Assembly (NCBI RefSeq): GCF_042650645.1
Contig: NZ_JBHSBI010000023.1
Span: forward strand, 106,063-170,062
DNA from: Nonomuraea purpurea
GTDB taxonomy: Bacteria > Actinomycetota > Actinomycetes > Streptosporangiales > Streptosporangiaceae
DNA: 64,000 nt
Direction of reading: 5' to 3'
The translations under genes and the position numbers were made by a program. Every line of letters begins with the position of its first letter. Positions within the stretch are counted from its first letter, which is position 1. Of the stretch, positions 16,993-26,634 are shown one piece after another. The notes beneath the pieces are model-generated. The model was given only the letters and a program-made list of their open reading frames with translations. It had not been told where the DNA came from and searched no databases.

Positions 16993-18420
16993 TCACACAT
17001 CGAGGTAAGCCTCCAGCCCGTGCAGTCCGCCCTCACGGCCGTAACCCGACTCCTTGTATCCCCCGAACGGGGAAGCGGGATCGAATTTGTTGAACGTGTT
17101 GGCCCAGACGACCCCGGCCCTGAGCCTGTCGGCCATCCAGAGGATGCGCGACCCCTTCTCGGTCCAGATGCCGGCCGACAGCCCGTACGGCGTGTTGTTG
17201 GCCTTCTCCACCGCCTCCGCGGGCGTACGGAAGGTCAACACCGACAGCACCGGGCCGAAGATCTCGTCCCTGGCGATCGTGTGGGACTGCGCCACCCCGG
17301 TGAACACCGTCGGCGGGAACCAGAACCCCCGCTCCGGCAGCTCGCACGCGGGCGACCACCGCTCGGCCCCTTCGCTCTCCCCGATCTCACTCAGAGAACG
17401 GATCTTGGCGAGTTGCTCGGCCGAGTTGATCGCCCCGATGTCGGTGTTCTTGTCCAGCGGGTCGCCCAGGCGCAGCGTGCCGAGACGCCGTTTGAGCGAG
17501 TCGAGCAGCTCGTCCTGGATGGATTCCTGGACCAGCAGCCGCGACCCTGCGCAGCACACGTGCCCCTGGTTGAAGAAGATCCCGTTGACGATCCCCTCGA
17601 CCGCCTGATCGATCGCGGCGTCGTCGAAGACGATGTTGGCCGCCTTGCCGCCCAGCTCCAGGGTCAGCTTCTTGCCGGTGCCGGCCACCGCCCTGGCGAT
17701 GCTCCGCCCCACTTCCGTGGAGCCGGTGAAGGCCACCTTGGCCACGTCAGGATGGGAGACCACCGCCGCGCCGGTCTCTCCGGCGCCGGTCACGATGTTC
17801 ACCACTCCCGAGGGCAGCTCCGCCTGCCGGCAGATGTCGGCGAACAGCAGCGCGGTCAGCGGCGTCGTCTCGGCGGGCTTCAGCACGACGGTGTTCCCGC
17901 ACGCCAGCGCGGGCGCGATCTTCCAGGCCAGCATCAGCAGCGGGAAGTTCCACGGGATCACCTGCCCGGCCACGCCCAGCGCTTTGCTGCCGAACCCGGC
18001 GTAGGCCAGCTTGTCGGCCCATCCGGCGTAGTAGAAGAAGTGGGCCGCCACCAGCGGGACGTCCACATCCCGCGACTCGCGGATCGGCTTGCCGTTGTCG
18101 AGCGACTCCAGCACCGCCAGCTCCCGCGCCCGCTCCTGGATGATGCGCGCGATCCTGAACAGGTATTTGGCCCGCTCCGCGCCGGGCAGCGCGCTCCAGC
18201 CGTCGAACGCCTTGCGCGCCGCCCGCACCGCACGGTCGACGTCGTCGGCGGTGGCGGTGGCCACCTCGGCCAGCACCTCCTCCGTCGCCGGGTTCACGGT
18301 CTTGAACGGGGTGCCGCCGCCGTCGGCGAACTCCCCGTCGATGAACAGCCCGTACGACCCCTTCACCTCGACGACGTCGCGGGACTCGGGCGCGGGCGCG
18401 TACTCGAAGATCGCCATCAT
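16993..18420 (-). CDS. NAD-dependent aldehyde dehydrogenase
   Basis: The 475-residue enzyme has the complete family set: VIPWNFPLLM near residue 155, KPAETTPLTA at 181, FTGSTEVG at 231, catalytic base E256 in LELGGK, nucleophile C289 in GHVCCAGSR, and EIFGPVLSV toward the end. It oxidises an aldehyde to the acid using NAD(P)+. Its ATG shares the A of the deoC stop (TGATG), so it is coupled to deoC; acetaldehyde from deoxyribose-5-phosphate cleavage is a plausible substrate. Confidence 0.95.
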   Translation of the reverse strand: MMAIFEYAPAPESRDVVEVKGSYGLFIDGEFADGGGTPFKTVNPATEEVLAEVATATADDVDRAVRAARKAFDGWSALPGAERAKYLFRIARIIQERARELAVLESLDNGKPIRESRDVDVPLVAAHFFYYAGWADKLAYAGFGSKALGVAGQVIPWNFPLLMLAWKIAPALACGNTVVLKPAETTPLTALLFADICRQAELPSGVVNIVTGAGETGAAVVSHPDVAKVAFTGSTEVGRSIARAVAGTGKKLTLELGGKAANIVFDDAAIDQAVEGIVNGIFFNQGHVCCAGSRLLVQESIQDELLDSLKRRLGTLRLGDPLDKNTDIGAINSAEQLAKIRSLSEIGESEGAERWSPACELPERGFWFPPTVFTGVAQSHTIARDEIFGPVLSVLTFRTPAEAVEKANNTPYGLSAGIWTEKGSRILWMADRLRAGVVWANTFNKFDPASPFGGYKESGYGREGGLHGLEAYLDV

Positions 18421-19358
18421 CAGTCCAGGGTGAAGTAGTCGGGACCGGCATAGCGGCCGGTGGCCAGCTTCTGCCGCTGCATCAGCAGGTCGTTCAGCAG
18501 CGAGGACGCTCCCAGCCTGAACCATTCCGGGCTCAGCCAGTCGTCGCCGGCGGTCTCGTTGACCAGCACCAGGTTCTTGATCGCGTCCTTGGTGGTGCGG
18601 ATCCCGCCGGCCGGCTTGACGCCCACCTGCCGCCCCGTGGCGGCCCGGAAGTCGCGTACGGCCTCCAGCATGACCAGCGTCACCGGCGGTGTCGCCGCGG
18701 GCGCCACCTTCCCGGTGGAGGTCTTGATGAAGTCGGCGCCGGCCAGCATCGCCAGCCACGAGGCGCGGCGCACGTTGTCGTAGGTGACCAGCTCGCCCGT
18801 CTCCAAGATCACCTTTAGGTGGGCGGGCCCGCAGGCCGCCTTCACCGCGACGATCTCCTCCAGCACCTTGCCGTACGCGCCGGACAGGAACGCACCCCGA
18901 TCGATCACCATGTCGATCTCGTCGGCCCCGGCGGCCACCGCCAGCGCGGTGTCGCTCACCTTGACCTCCAGTGAGGTGCGGCCGCTGGGGAACGCGGTCG
19001 CCACCGAGGCCACCTTCACCCCCGACCCGGCCAGTGACGCCACCGCCACCGGCACCAGGTCCGGATACACGCACACGGCCGCCACCTTCGGCGCGCCGCC
19101 GCCGGGGCGCACGGCCTTGGTGCACATCGCGCGCACCTTGCCGGCCGTGTCGGCCCCCTCCAACGTGGTCAGATCAACCATCGAAATGGCCAGGTCGATC
19201 GCCTGGGCCTTGGCCGTAGTCTTGATCGAACGGGTGCCGAGCAGCGCCGCCCGCTGGTCCGCGCCCACCCGGTCGATGCCGGGCAGGCCATGCAGAAACG
19301 CTCGCAACGCTGCCTCGGAGGAGGTCACGTCCGCGAGCGAAGTAGTCACAGTTGACAC
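18420..19358 (-). CDS. deoC: Deoxyribose-phosphate aldolase DeoC
   Basis: DeoC cleaves 2-deoxyribose-5-phosphate to glyceraldehyde-3-phosphate and acetaldehyde through a Schiff base. The lysine loop DFIKTSTGK is present, as are AVCVYPDLV, EIDMVIDRG and GVKPAGGIRT. I placed the start at the GTG at 19358 (STVTTSLADV follows); a TTG at 19394 is the upstream limit, and no strong ribosome-binding site separates the two. With the coupled aldehyde dehydrogenase it would route deoxynucleoside carbon into glycolysis and acetate/acetyl units. Confidence 0.95.
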   Translation of the reverse strand: MSTVTTSLADVTSSEAALRAFLHGLPGIDRVGADQRAALLGTRSIKTTAKAQAIDLAISMVDLTTLEGADTAGKVRAMCTKAVRPGGGAPKVAAVCVYPDLVPVAVASLAGSGVKVASVATAFPSGRTSLEVKVSDTALAVAAGADEIDMVIDRGAFLSGAYGKVLEEIVAVKAACGPAHLKVILETGELVTYDNVRRASWLAMLAGADFIKTSTGKVAPAATPPVTLVMLEAVRDFRAATGRQVGVKPAGGIRTTKDAIKNLVLVNETAGDDWLSPEWFRLGASSLLNDLLMQRQKLATGRYAGPDYFTLD

Positions 19359-19524
19359 CCACACAGCATCGCCGACCAGGGTGCCTAGCTCCAAACCGGA
19401 TCACCTTAGGGCGATCGGCGCCGGGGTCCCAGGCGGAGATAAGGCATCCACCCGATGCGTCGGACCAGGCCTTAGCCCGAATCTTAGATATGTCAGCAAG
19501 TAGCACGACATATCAGGAGAGATC

Positions 19525-19671
19525 GTGAATCCCGAGATCGAATTCGAGCTCATGAAGAACCACGTGAACGAACTGCGCCAGGCCGCCGCCGAGCACCGGC
19601 GCGTACGCGAGGCCCAGCGTGACAACAAGTCCGAGCGCCGCTCGGTCTTCGGCAAGCGCCGTTCCTCATGA
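19525..19671 (+). CDS. Small charged helical protein (48 aa)
   Basis: A GTG at 19525 follows an AGGAGA site by five bases, and the frame ends in TGA at 19671. The product begins MNPEIEFELMKNHVNEL and is rich in Arg, Glu and Ala, so it is probably one long amphipathic helix. Similar tiny proteins occur next to LAL regulators in actinomycetes, but I know of no function. It is followed by a strong hairpin that probably ends its transcript. Confidence 0.65.
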   Translation: MNPEIEFELMKNHVNELRQAAAEHRRVREAQRDNKSERRSVFGKRRSS

Positions 19672-19684
19672 TCGTCCGACGAGT

Positions 19685-19711
19685 GCCCGGCCGCATCTCT
19701 CGCGGCCGGGC
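19685..19711 (+). terminator. Strong hairpin terminator after the 48-aa gene
   Basis: GCCCGGCCGC and GCGGCCGGGC form a perfect 10-bp stem with the 7-base loop ATCTCTC, 14 bases after the small gene's stop. There is no long T run, as is common for actinomycete terminators. Confidence 0.75.
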
Positions 19712-19767
19712 CTCGATGCCTCCTTGAGGCACCCAAAATCCGTCGAAAGCTACCCATAGGGCATGAC

Positions 19768-22635
19768 ATGCTGGATGACATGCGGGGACGTTCTGTCAGT
19801 CCTGTCTTCGTCGGGCGGGAAGAGGAGCTGGCGGCTCTGTCCGAAAGCTTCGACGAGGCGCGGAAGGGCCGGGCGACGGCCGTCCTCCTCGGGGGCGAGG
19901 CCGGAGTCGGCAAGACCCGGCTCGTGCAGCGCTTCGCAGAACGCTGCGCGGCCGACGGGGCGCACGTGCTGTTCGGCGGATGCGTCGAGCTGTCCACGGA
20001 GGGCCTGGCCTACGCGCCGTTCACCGCCGCGCTGCGCCAGCTCGTCAGGGAGCAGGGCCCGGCCCCGGTGGCCGCGCTGCTGCCCGAAGGCGCCCAGCGC
20101 GATCTCGCGCGGCTGCTGCCCGAGTTCGGCGAACCCAACGGCGACGGCGAGACCGACACCGGACGCGCCCGCCTCTTCGAGCAGTTCCTCACCCTCCTCG
20201 AACGCCTCGCGGACAACCGCCCCACCATCCTCGTCATCGAGGACATCCACTGGGCCGACCGGTCCAGCCGCGACCTCATCGCCTTCCTCAGCCGCAATCT
20301 GCACGCCCCGCAGGTGCTGATCGTCATGACCTACCGCTCCGACGACCTGCACCGCCAGCACCCGCTCAGGCCGGTGCTGGCCGAACTCGGCAGGGTGGGC
20401 GGCGTGCACCGGCTCGACCTGCCCCGCCTGTCACGCGACGAGGTCGCCCAGCAGATGGCCGGGATCCTGGGCGTGGTCCCCGAATACGCCAAGGTCCAGA
20501 ACGTCTACGAGCGCAGCGAGGGCATCCCGCTGTTCGTCGAGGCCATGCTGGAGGGCGGCGCGGACGGCGTGTTCCCCGAGTCCATGCAGGACCTGATCCT
20601 CAACTCCGTCGAACGACTGCCCGAGGAGACCCAGCGCGTCCTGCGCGTCGCCGCGGCCGGCGGCACCCGGGTCAGCCACGCGCTGCTGGCCGCGGTCAGC
20701 GGTCTGTCCGACGTCGAGCTGGAGGCGGCGCTGCGCCCCGCCATCGCGGGCAACGTGCTGCAGATCGCCGACAACCGCGCCTACGTCTTCAGGCACTCCC
20801 TCATCCGCGAGGCCGTCCACGACGAGCTGCTGCCGGGCGAGCACCAGCGGCTGCACGCCAGGTACGCCGAGGAGATCTCCAAGGACCGCACGCTCGTCCC
20901 GCCGGGCCGCGCCGTCGTCGAGCTGGCACACCACTGGTACGGGGCCCGCAACGACCACTGGGCGCTGATCTCCGCGTGGGAGGCGGCCCAGATGTCGTTC
21001 CAGTCGTTCGCCTACACCGAGGCCGTCCCGCTGCTGGAACGCGTCCTCATGCTCTGGGACCGCGTGCCCGACGCCGCCGAGCTGATCGGCGTCGACCACG
21101 CCGCCGTGCTGGAGCGCGCCAGCTCGGCCGCCAACGCCGGCGCCGACATCGACAAGGGCGTCAAGTTCGTCAAGGCCGCCCTGTCCGAGCTGGACGAGAC
21201 CGAGCAGCCGGCCCGCGTGGCCCGGCTCATCGTGCGGCGGGCCGCGTTCAAGAACTCCAAGGGCCAGCTCGGCGTCATCGAGGACCTCAGGCACGCCCTG
21301 CGGCTCGTGCCGGACAGGAGCCTCGACCGGGCCGAGGTCGTCACGCCGCTGAGCCGCCACCTCATGCTGAGGGGCGAGGTCGCCGAGGCGAAAGAGCTCA
21401 TCAGCGAGGGTCTGAGCCTGGTCAGAGAGCTGGGCGACCGGTGCCTCGAATCCGACCTGCTGCTGGACCTGGGGCTCGGTCACTCGCTCAACGGCGAGGT
21501 CGAGACCGCGCTGGCCATCAACGAGCAGGCCCTGGAGATCGCCAGACAGGAGGGCTCGGGCAGCCTGATCACCCGAGCCATCGGCAACATCCTCGACTCC
21601 CTGACCGACATGGGCCGCCCGGACGAGGCCCTGCGCTTCGCGGAGGACGGCTGGGAGACCGCCAAAAAGTACGGCAGGCTGCGCGGCAGCGGCCTGTTCA
21701 TCAAGAGCAACTGGGCCGAAGCGCTGGAGGCGCTCGGCCGCTGGGACGAGGCCGTCGAGATCGTCGAAGCCGCGCTCAGCCACGGGCCCACCCTGCGCAC
21801 CCGGCACAGCCTGCTGCGCGTGCGCGCCGACATCGCGCTGGCCAGAGGCGAGTTGGACGTCGTCGAGGGCGCCCTGTCGGAGATCGGCGTGATCAAGGGC
21901 CGTCCCGACGACTTCGTCCAGGAGATCATCAGCAACGCCCGCCTGCGCATCGGCTGGCACCTGCTCAAGGGCGAGCCGGGCGCGGCGCTGTCCGAGGCCG
22001 AGCACGTGCTGGCCCATCCCCGGCATTCCAGCAAGGCCATGCTGAGCTGGCGGCTGCTCGCCCTGCTGCGGGTGGTCTGTGACGCCGCCGAGACGGCCGA
22101 GCCCGCCAGGACGGCGGCGCTGCGCGAGCAGGCCGCCGAGGTGGCGGCCGTACTGTCGGTCATGGGGCCGGTCGCGGAGGCTTACAGGAAGACCTACACC
22201 GGCGACTTCGACGCCGCCGCCGCCGACTGGGAGCGGCTCAAGCGCCCGCACAACCAGGCCAAGGCGCTCTTGGGGGCCGCGGCCCCTGCGGCCAGGGCCG
22301 GCGACCGCGAGGGGGCGGCGGCCCGGCTGCGCGTGGCGCTCCCCCTGGCCAAGGCGCTGGGCGCCAACCCGCTGATCGACGAGATCGAGGCCCTCGCCCG
22401 CCGGGTGGGCGGCGTCCAGCAGGCTCAGGAGCCGTCGGAGCTGCTGACGCCGCGCGAGCTGGAGGTGCTGCGGCTGGTGACCCAGGGCAGGACCAACCGG
22501 GACATCGCCGCCGAGCTGTTCATCTCGGCGAAGACGGTGAGCGTGCACGTGTCGAACATCCTGGGCAAGCTCGGGGTGACCACGCGGGGCGAGGCCGCCG
22601 CCGCGGCCCACCGCCTCTCGCTGCTGTCGACGTAG
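19768..22635 (+). CDS. LAL-type LuxR regulator with AAA ATPase domain
   Basis: The 955-residue protein is a large ATP-binding LuxR regulator (MalT-like). Walker A is GGEAGVGKTRL near residue 45, Walker B is ILVIEDIHWAD near 160, residues about 380-870 are helical tetratricopeptide-like repeats (ALEALGRWDEAVEIVEAAL), and the C-terminus is a LuxR helix-turn-helix (LTPRELEVLRLVTQGRTNRDIA followed by KTVSVHVSNILGKL). Such proteins are usually ATP- and ligand-dependent activators. Start is the ATG at 19768; an ATG at 19780 is also possible. Its stop abuts the stop of the convergent permease gene with no gap. Confidence 0.93.
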   Translation: MLDDMRGRSVSPVFVGREEELAALSESFDEARKGRATAVLLGGEAGVGKTRLVQRFAERCAADGAHVLFGGCVELSTEGLAYAPFTAALRQLVREQGPAPVAALLPEGAQRDLARLLPEFGEPNGDGETDTGRARLFEQFLTLLERLADNRPTILVIEDIHWADRSSRDLIAFLSRNLHAPQVLIVMTYRSDDLHRQHPLRPVLAELGRVGGVHRLDLPRLSRDEVAQQMAGILGVVPEYAKVQNVYERSEGIPLFVEAMLEGGADGVFPESMQDLILNSVERLPEETQRVLRVAAAGGTRVSHALLAAVSGLSDVELEAALRPAIAGNVLQIADNRAYVFRHSLIREAVHDELLPGEHQRLHARYAEEISKDRTLVPPGRAVVELAHHWYGARNDHWALISAWEAAQMSFQSFAYTEAVPLLERVLMLWDRVPDAAELIGVDHAAVLERASSAANAGADIDKGVKFVKAALSELDETEQPARVARLIVRRAAFKNSKGQLGVIEDLRHALRLVPDRSLDRAEVVTPLSRHLMLRGEVAEAKELISEGLSLVRELGDRCLESDLLLDLGLGHSLNGEVETALAINEQALEIARQEGSGSLITRAIGNILDSLTDMGRPDEALRFAEDGWETAKKYGRLRGSGLFIKSNWAEALEALGRWDEAVEIVEAALSHGPTLRTRHSLLRVRADIALARGELDVVEGALSEIGVIKGRPDDFVQEIISNARLRIGWHLLKGEPGAALSEAEHVLAHPRHSSKAMLSWRLLALLRVVCDAAETAEPARTAALREQAAEVAAVLSVMGPVAEAYRKTYTGDFDAAAADWERLKRPHNQAKALLGAAAPAARAGDREGAAARLRVALPLAKALGANPLIDEIEALARRVGGVQQAQEPSELLTPRELEVLRLVTQGRTNRDIAAELFISAKTVSVHVSNILGKLGVTTRGEAAAAAHRLSLLST

Positions 22636-25128
22636 TCACTCGCGCGCCCCGCCGAGCGCGTCGACGGGGCGTGGCAGCAGGGCCATCCCCGAGGCCACCA
22701 GGCCCGCCGCCAGGCTCAGGACGGCGACCGCGGCCAGCATCAGCGGATACTGCGGCATCGGCAGCCCGGTGAGCGTCATCGTCCCGGTGAGCGCCCCGTT
22801 GGCGCCTGCCAGGACCACGCAGGCGACGGCCGTGCCCATGATCGTGCCGATCGTCATGACGATCGCCGTCTCCCAGACCATCATCCGCACGATCTGACGC
22901 CTGCTCGCGCCGATCGCGCGCAGCAGCGCGAACTCCCTGGTACGGGTGGCGGTGCCCATGACGAGCGTGTTCACCAGCGACAGGGCGGTGAACGCCACCA
23001 GCACGGCCAGGACCAGGTAGGTCCCCGTCACGTTGTCCTCGATCGAGGTCCGCACGCCGGTCGCGTACGTGGCCGCGTCCACGATCCGCGCGGCCGGGCC
23101 CAGCCCGGTCAGGTCCGCGCCGGGCTTGGCCTTGACCAGGACCGCGCCGGCGGGCCCGTCGCCCGGCCGGCCGGGCAGCAGCACGTCGGCGAAGCCCAGC
23201 GACCGCTCGAAGACGCCGCCGACCCGCAGCTTCACGGCGGTGCCGTCGGCGAGCCGGCCCTTGACCTCGGAGCCCACGTGCCAGTCGTTCGCGCCGGCGT
23301 GGGCCCGGCTGACCGCCATCGTGCCGGGCGTCTTCAGCCCTTCCAGCGATCCCTCCACGAACCCCAGGTCGAGCACCCTCCCGGCGGTGCCGGGGTCGAC
23401 GATCTGCGCGGGCACCGACTCAGGATCGCCCAGCACGTGCAGGACGAACGAGGTCCGCCGGACCGCCGACACCGCCTCGACGCCGGGCCTTCGCGCGACG
23501 GTCTCCGCCAGGCCCGGCGGCAGCTCGGCGCCGCCGCTGGGCAGCAGGACCTGGTCGGCGACGACGCGCGCGCGGCCCTGCGCGGCGGTGGTGTCGGCGA
23601 GCACGGCGTTGACCAGCAGCGCGTACCCGGCCATGGCCACACTGAGCATGATCGCGGCGGAGGCGGACGAGGCGCGCCGGATGGCCGTGACCGAGTTGGC
23701 GTACGCGAGCCCGCCGGTCATCCGCGTCACGGCGCTCACCAGCGTGCCGACCGGCCACACGAGCAGCCTGGTCAGCAGGGGCGCCAGCAGCGCGGTGGCG
23801 GCCATGAGCAGGATCACCACCAGGGCCTGGAACGCCACCCCCAGCTCGCCGCCGAGATCCTGGCTGAGCGCCAGCAGCGCCCCCGCGCCCGCCAGCACCC
23901 CCAGAGCCGGCAGCAGGCGCGGCACGGTGAGCAGCCGCCGCGACAGCGCGGCCTCCCGCAGGGCCTCGGCCGGACGAACCCCGGCGGCCTGCCTGACCGC
24001 CGTGAGCGCCGACAACAACGTCAGCACCAGCCCTGACCCGCCCGCCACGAACAGCGGCAGCGGGCCCGTGACCACGACCAGCTCGGACGGCGCCAGCCCA
24101 CGCGCGACCAGGACGCCGCGCAGCAGGTGGGCCAGTCCCACGCCGAGCACGTAGCCGGGGAACGCGGCCACGACGGCCACCAGCGCGGCCTCGGCGGCGA
24201 TCATGCGCCTGATCTGGCCCGCCGTGGTGCCGATGGCCCGCAGTAGCGCGATCTCCCTGCGGCGTTGCAGCATCGACAGGCCGAACGTCCCGCCGATCAC
24301 GAACACGGCGAGAAAACCGCCGATGCCCGCCATGGGGCCGAACAGGTCGGTGGCGTAGTCGATCCGTTCGGCGGTCTCGGGGGCGCCCGCTCTGGCACGT
24401 TCGTCGCCGGTGAGCACCTCCAGATTCGCGCTCTGGGAGACGGCGCGCACCCGCTCGGCCAGCGTCGCGGCCGGCTCGCCCCGCCTGGCGAGCACACCCG
24501 CGACGAGCGGCCCGCGAGTGAGCCTGGTCACGGTCCGCGCCTCGAAGAAGAGCGACGACTGCGTCGGCAGCGCGAGCCTGGTCACACCGCTGACGCGGAA
24601 CCGCTCCGCGCCCGCGACGGTGACGACCTGGATCGTGTCCCCCGGACGGGCCGGGATACGACGGGCCAGGGCCGCGTCCAGCACCACCTCGCCGTCGCCG
24701 GGCGCCCGGCCTGAGGCCAGCTTGAACGGCGTCAACCTGGCGGCCTCCCAGCCGTGTCCCCACGACAGGCCGGGCAGGGCCGCGCCGCGCCGGTCCACCG
24801 CCTGGGCGGGGAACGGCGCGTCCAGGACGATCTCCGCGCCCCGCACGGCCCGCAGCCTGGCGAGCTGCTCGCCGCTCAGCACGGGCGGCGGGTCGAGGCT
24901 GATGTCGACGTCCTCGTCCTCCCCTTGGACGGGAACGTGAACGTGCTGGTCGGGCCGTACCAGGGCGGCCGTGGCGGCGTACCTGTCCACCTCGGGCGTC
25001 GTGCTCAGACCCGACTGGATCATGATGACGCAGGCCGCGACCAGCGCGACCGCGACCACCACCGAGGCCAGGGCGCCCGCGAAGGCGAGCTTGCGCGTCC
25101 TGATCGTGCTCAGCGTCAGCCGGAGCAT
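22636..25128 (-). CDS. FtsX-type ABC transporter permease
   Basis: The 830-residue protein has an N-terminal helix, a large extracellular domain, and two FtsX blocks (about residues 260-380 and 715-825; LLRAIGTTAGQIRRMI and LLRAIGASRRQIVRMMVWETA are the paired cytoplasmic coupling motifs). This two-block layout is usual for MacB/LolCE-like and antimicrobial-peptide-related exporters in Gram-positives. It follows the ATPase gene by four bases and is the membrane half of one exporter. Confidence 0.93.
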   Translation of the reverse strand: MLRLTLSTIRTRKLAFAGALASVVVAVALVAACVIMIQSGLSTTPEVDRYAATAALVRPDQHVHVPVQGEDEDVDISLDPPPVLSGEQLARLRAVRGAEIVLDAPFPAQAVDRRGAALPGLSWGHGWEAARLTPFKLASGRAPGDGEVVLDAALARRIPARPGDTIQVVTVAGAERFRVSGVTRLALPTQSSLFFEARTVTRLTRGPLVAGVLARRGEPAATLAERVRAVSQSANLEVLTGDERARAGAPETAERIDYATDLFGPMAGIGGFLAVFVIGGTFGLSMLQRRREIALLRAIGTTAGQIRRMIAAEAALVAVVAAFPGYVLGVGLAHLLRGVLVARGLAPSELVVVTGPLPLFVAGGSGLVLTLLSALTAVRQAAGVRPAEALREAALSRRLLTVPRLLPALGVLAGAGALLALSQDLGGELGVAFQALVVILLMAATALLAPLLTRLLVWPVGTLVSAVTRMTGGLAYANSVTAIRRASSASAAIMLSVAMAGYALLVNAVLADTTAAQGRARVVADQVLLPSGGAELPPGLAETVARRPGVEAVSAVRRTSFVLHVLGDPESVPAQIVDPGTAGRVLDLGFVEGSLEGLKTPGTMAVSRAHAGANDWHVGSEVKGRLADGTAVKLRVGGVFERSLGFADVLLPGRPGDGPAGAVLVKAKPGADLTGLGPAARIVDAATYATGVRTSIEDNVTGTYLVLAVLVAFTALSLVNTLVMGTATRTREFALLRAIGASRRQIVRMMVWETAIVMTIGTIMGTAVACVVLAGANGALTGTMTLTGLPMPQYPLMLAAVAVLSLAAGLVASGMALLPRPVDALGGARE

Positions 25129-25132
25129 GCCC

Positions 25133-25858
25133 TCACCGTCCGAGCCCGGTCAGCCGGGAGGCGACCGCGTCGGCCGTGGGCCGGTCCATGCCCTCGACGA
25201 TCAAGCCGTCGGCCAGGAAGAGCACCCTGTCGGCGTACGAGGCCGCGACCGGGTCGTGCGTGACCATGACCAGGGTCTGCCCGAGCCCGTCCACGACCTC
25301 GCGCAGCAGCCGCAGCACCTCCTGGCCCGTGGAGATGTCCAGCGCCCCGGTCGGCTCGTCGCCGAAGACCACGTCGGGCTTGGTGACCAGCGCGCGGGCG
25401 ATGGCGACGCGCTGCTGCTGGCCGCCCGACATCTCGGCGGGACGGTGCCCGACGCGTCCGCTCAGCCCGGTGCGCTCGACCAGCTCCTCCAGCCAGGCCC
25501 GGTCCACGCGGCGGCCCGCCAGGCGCAGCGGCAACGTGATGTTCTGCCGCGCGGTCAACGCCGGGATGAGGTTGAAGGACTGGAACACGAAGCCGATGCG
25601 GTCGCGGCGCAGCCTGGTCAGGCGCGACTCGTTCAGCCCCGCCAGGTCGGTGTCGCCGAGCAGCACCCGTCCGGACGTGGGCCGGTCCAGCCCCGCCGCG
25701 CACTGCAGCAACGTGCTCTTGCCCGAACCCGACGGACCCATGATCGCGGTGAAGGACCCTGCGGGGAACTCCACCGAGACCCCGCGCAGCGCCGCCACGG
25801 CGCTCTTGCCTCGCCCGAAGCTCCTGGTCACGTCCTCCAGGCGCACGGCGGGCACCAC
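25133..25858 (-). CDS. ABC transporter ATP-binding protein (MacB/LolD type)
   Basis: Walker A GPSGSGKSTLL, the Q-loop, signature MSGGQQQRVAIARAL and Walker B VVFGDEPTGALD are all present, together with the GALD D-loop typical of the LolD/MacB subfamily. I placed the start at the GTG at 25858 (VPAVRLEDVTRSF follows), which leaves room for a divergent promoter; the frame is open up to 25933 and the start could be there. It powers the FtsX-type permease four bases downstream. Confidence 0.93.
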   Translation of the reverse strand: MVPAVRLEDVTRSFGRGKSAVAALRGVSVEFPAGSFTAIMGPSGSGKSTLLQCAAGLDRPTSGRVLLGDTDLAGLNESRLTRLRRDRIGFVFQSFNLIPALTARQNITLPLRLAGRRVDRAWLEELVERTGLSGRVGHRPAEMSGGQQQRVAIARALVTKPDVVFGDEPTGALDISTGQEVLRLLREVVDGLGQTLVMVTHDPVAASYADRVLFLADGLIVEGMDRPTADAVASRLTGLGR

Positions 25859-25973
25859 ACGAAGGCCGGGCCTGGCCTCGGCGGCGGAGAAATTCGTCAC
25901 CTGGAAAGGCTGGCCAAGACAGCTCCGCGCCACCAGCGGGCAGGCCCTGAATCCGGTAAGGGCTAACCCTGAA

Positions 25974-25979
25974 TATGCT
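25974..25979 (+). promoter_or_regulatory. Candidate -10 box of the response regulator
   Basis: TATGCT lies eleven bases upstream of the response regulator's ATG at 25990, so the transcript would have almost no leader. No convincing -35 box is seen. Confidence 0.35.
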
Positions 25980-25989
25980 GTGGCCCATT

Positions 25990-26634
25990 ATGCGGGTGGT
26001 GCTTGCTGAGGACAATGCGCTGTTCCGTCAGGGCCTGGCCAGGCTCCTCACCGACGCGGGGGTCACGGTGTCGGCCGAGGTCGGGGACGCGACGGCCCTG
26101 CTGGCCGCCGTCGCGGCATCCAGCCCTGACGTGGTGGTCGTGGACGTGCGGATGCCGCCCGGCTACGAGGTCGAAGGGCTGGAGGCGGCGCAGCGGATCC
26201 GGCGCGAGCACCCCTCGGTCGGCGTGCTCATGTTGTCGCACCACATCGAGGCGCAGCACGCGATCGGCCTGCTCGGCCAGGACGCCCGGGGCGTCGGCTA
26301 CCTGCTGAAAGACCGGGTCACCGACGTCCTCGAACTGACGGACGCGCTGCGGCGGGTGCACGCGGGCGCCACGGTGATCGACCCCGACGTGGTGCTACGG
26401 CTCGTCGGCAGACCGCGCCGCGACGGCGGGCTCGCCCGGCTCAGCCAACGCGAGCGGGACGTGCTGGCGCTGATGGCCGAGGGCCGGTCGAACCACGCGA
26501 TCTCGCGGCTGCTGCACCTGTCGCCGAAAACCGTCGAGACGCACGTACGCAACATCTTCCTGCGACTCGATCTGACGGCCACGGACGACGACCACCGCCG
26601 GGTGCTGGCCGTACTGACCTATTTGCGCTCGTAA
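25990..26634 (+). CDS. NarL/LuxR family response regulator
   Basis: The 214-residue protein has a receiver domain (MRVVLAEDN with the acidic pair, phospho-acceptor Asp in VVVVDVRMPP, conserved Lys in LLKDRV) and a C-terminal LuxR helix-turn-helix (LSQRERDVLALMAEGRSNHAIS). The histidine kinase partner is convergent and overlaps its 3' end by 16 bp; the FtsX exporter is divergent. The likely circuit is kinase to regulator to exporter promoter. Confidence 0.93.
   Translation: MRVVLAEDNALFRQGLARLLTDAGVTVSAEVGDATALLAAVAASSPDVVVVDVRMPPGYEVEGLEAAQRIRREHPSVGVLMLSHHIEAQHAIGLLGQDARGVGYLLKDRVTDVLELTDALRRVHAGATVIDPDVVLRLVGRPRRDGGLARLSQRERDVLALMAEGRSNHAISRLLHLSPKTVETHVRNIFLRLDLTATDDDHRRVLAVLTYLRS

Noticed and set aside
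20431..22611. 726-codon minus-strand open frame over the LAL regulator
   Set aside because: Antisense of a complete regulator with ATPase and LuxR domains; no ribosome-binding site or domain.
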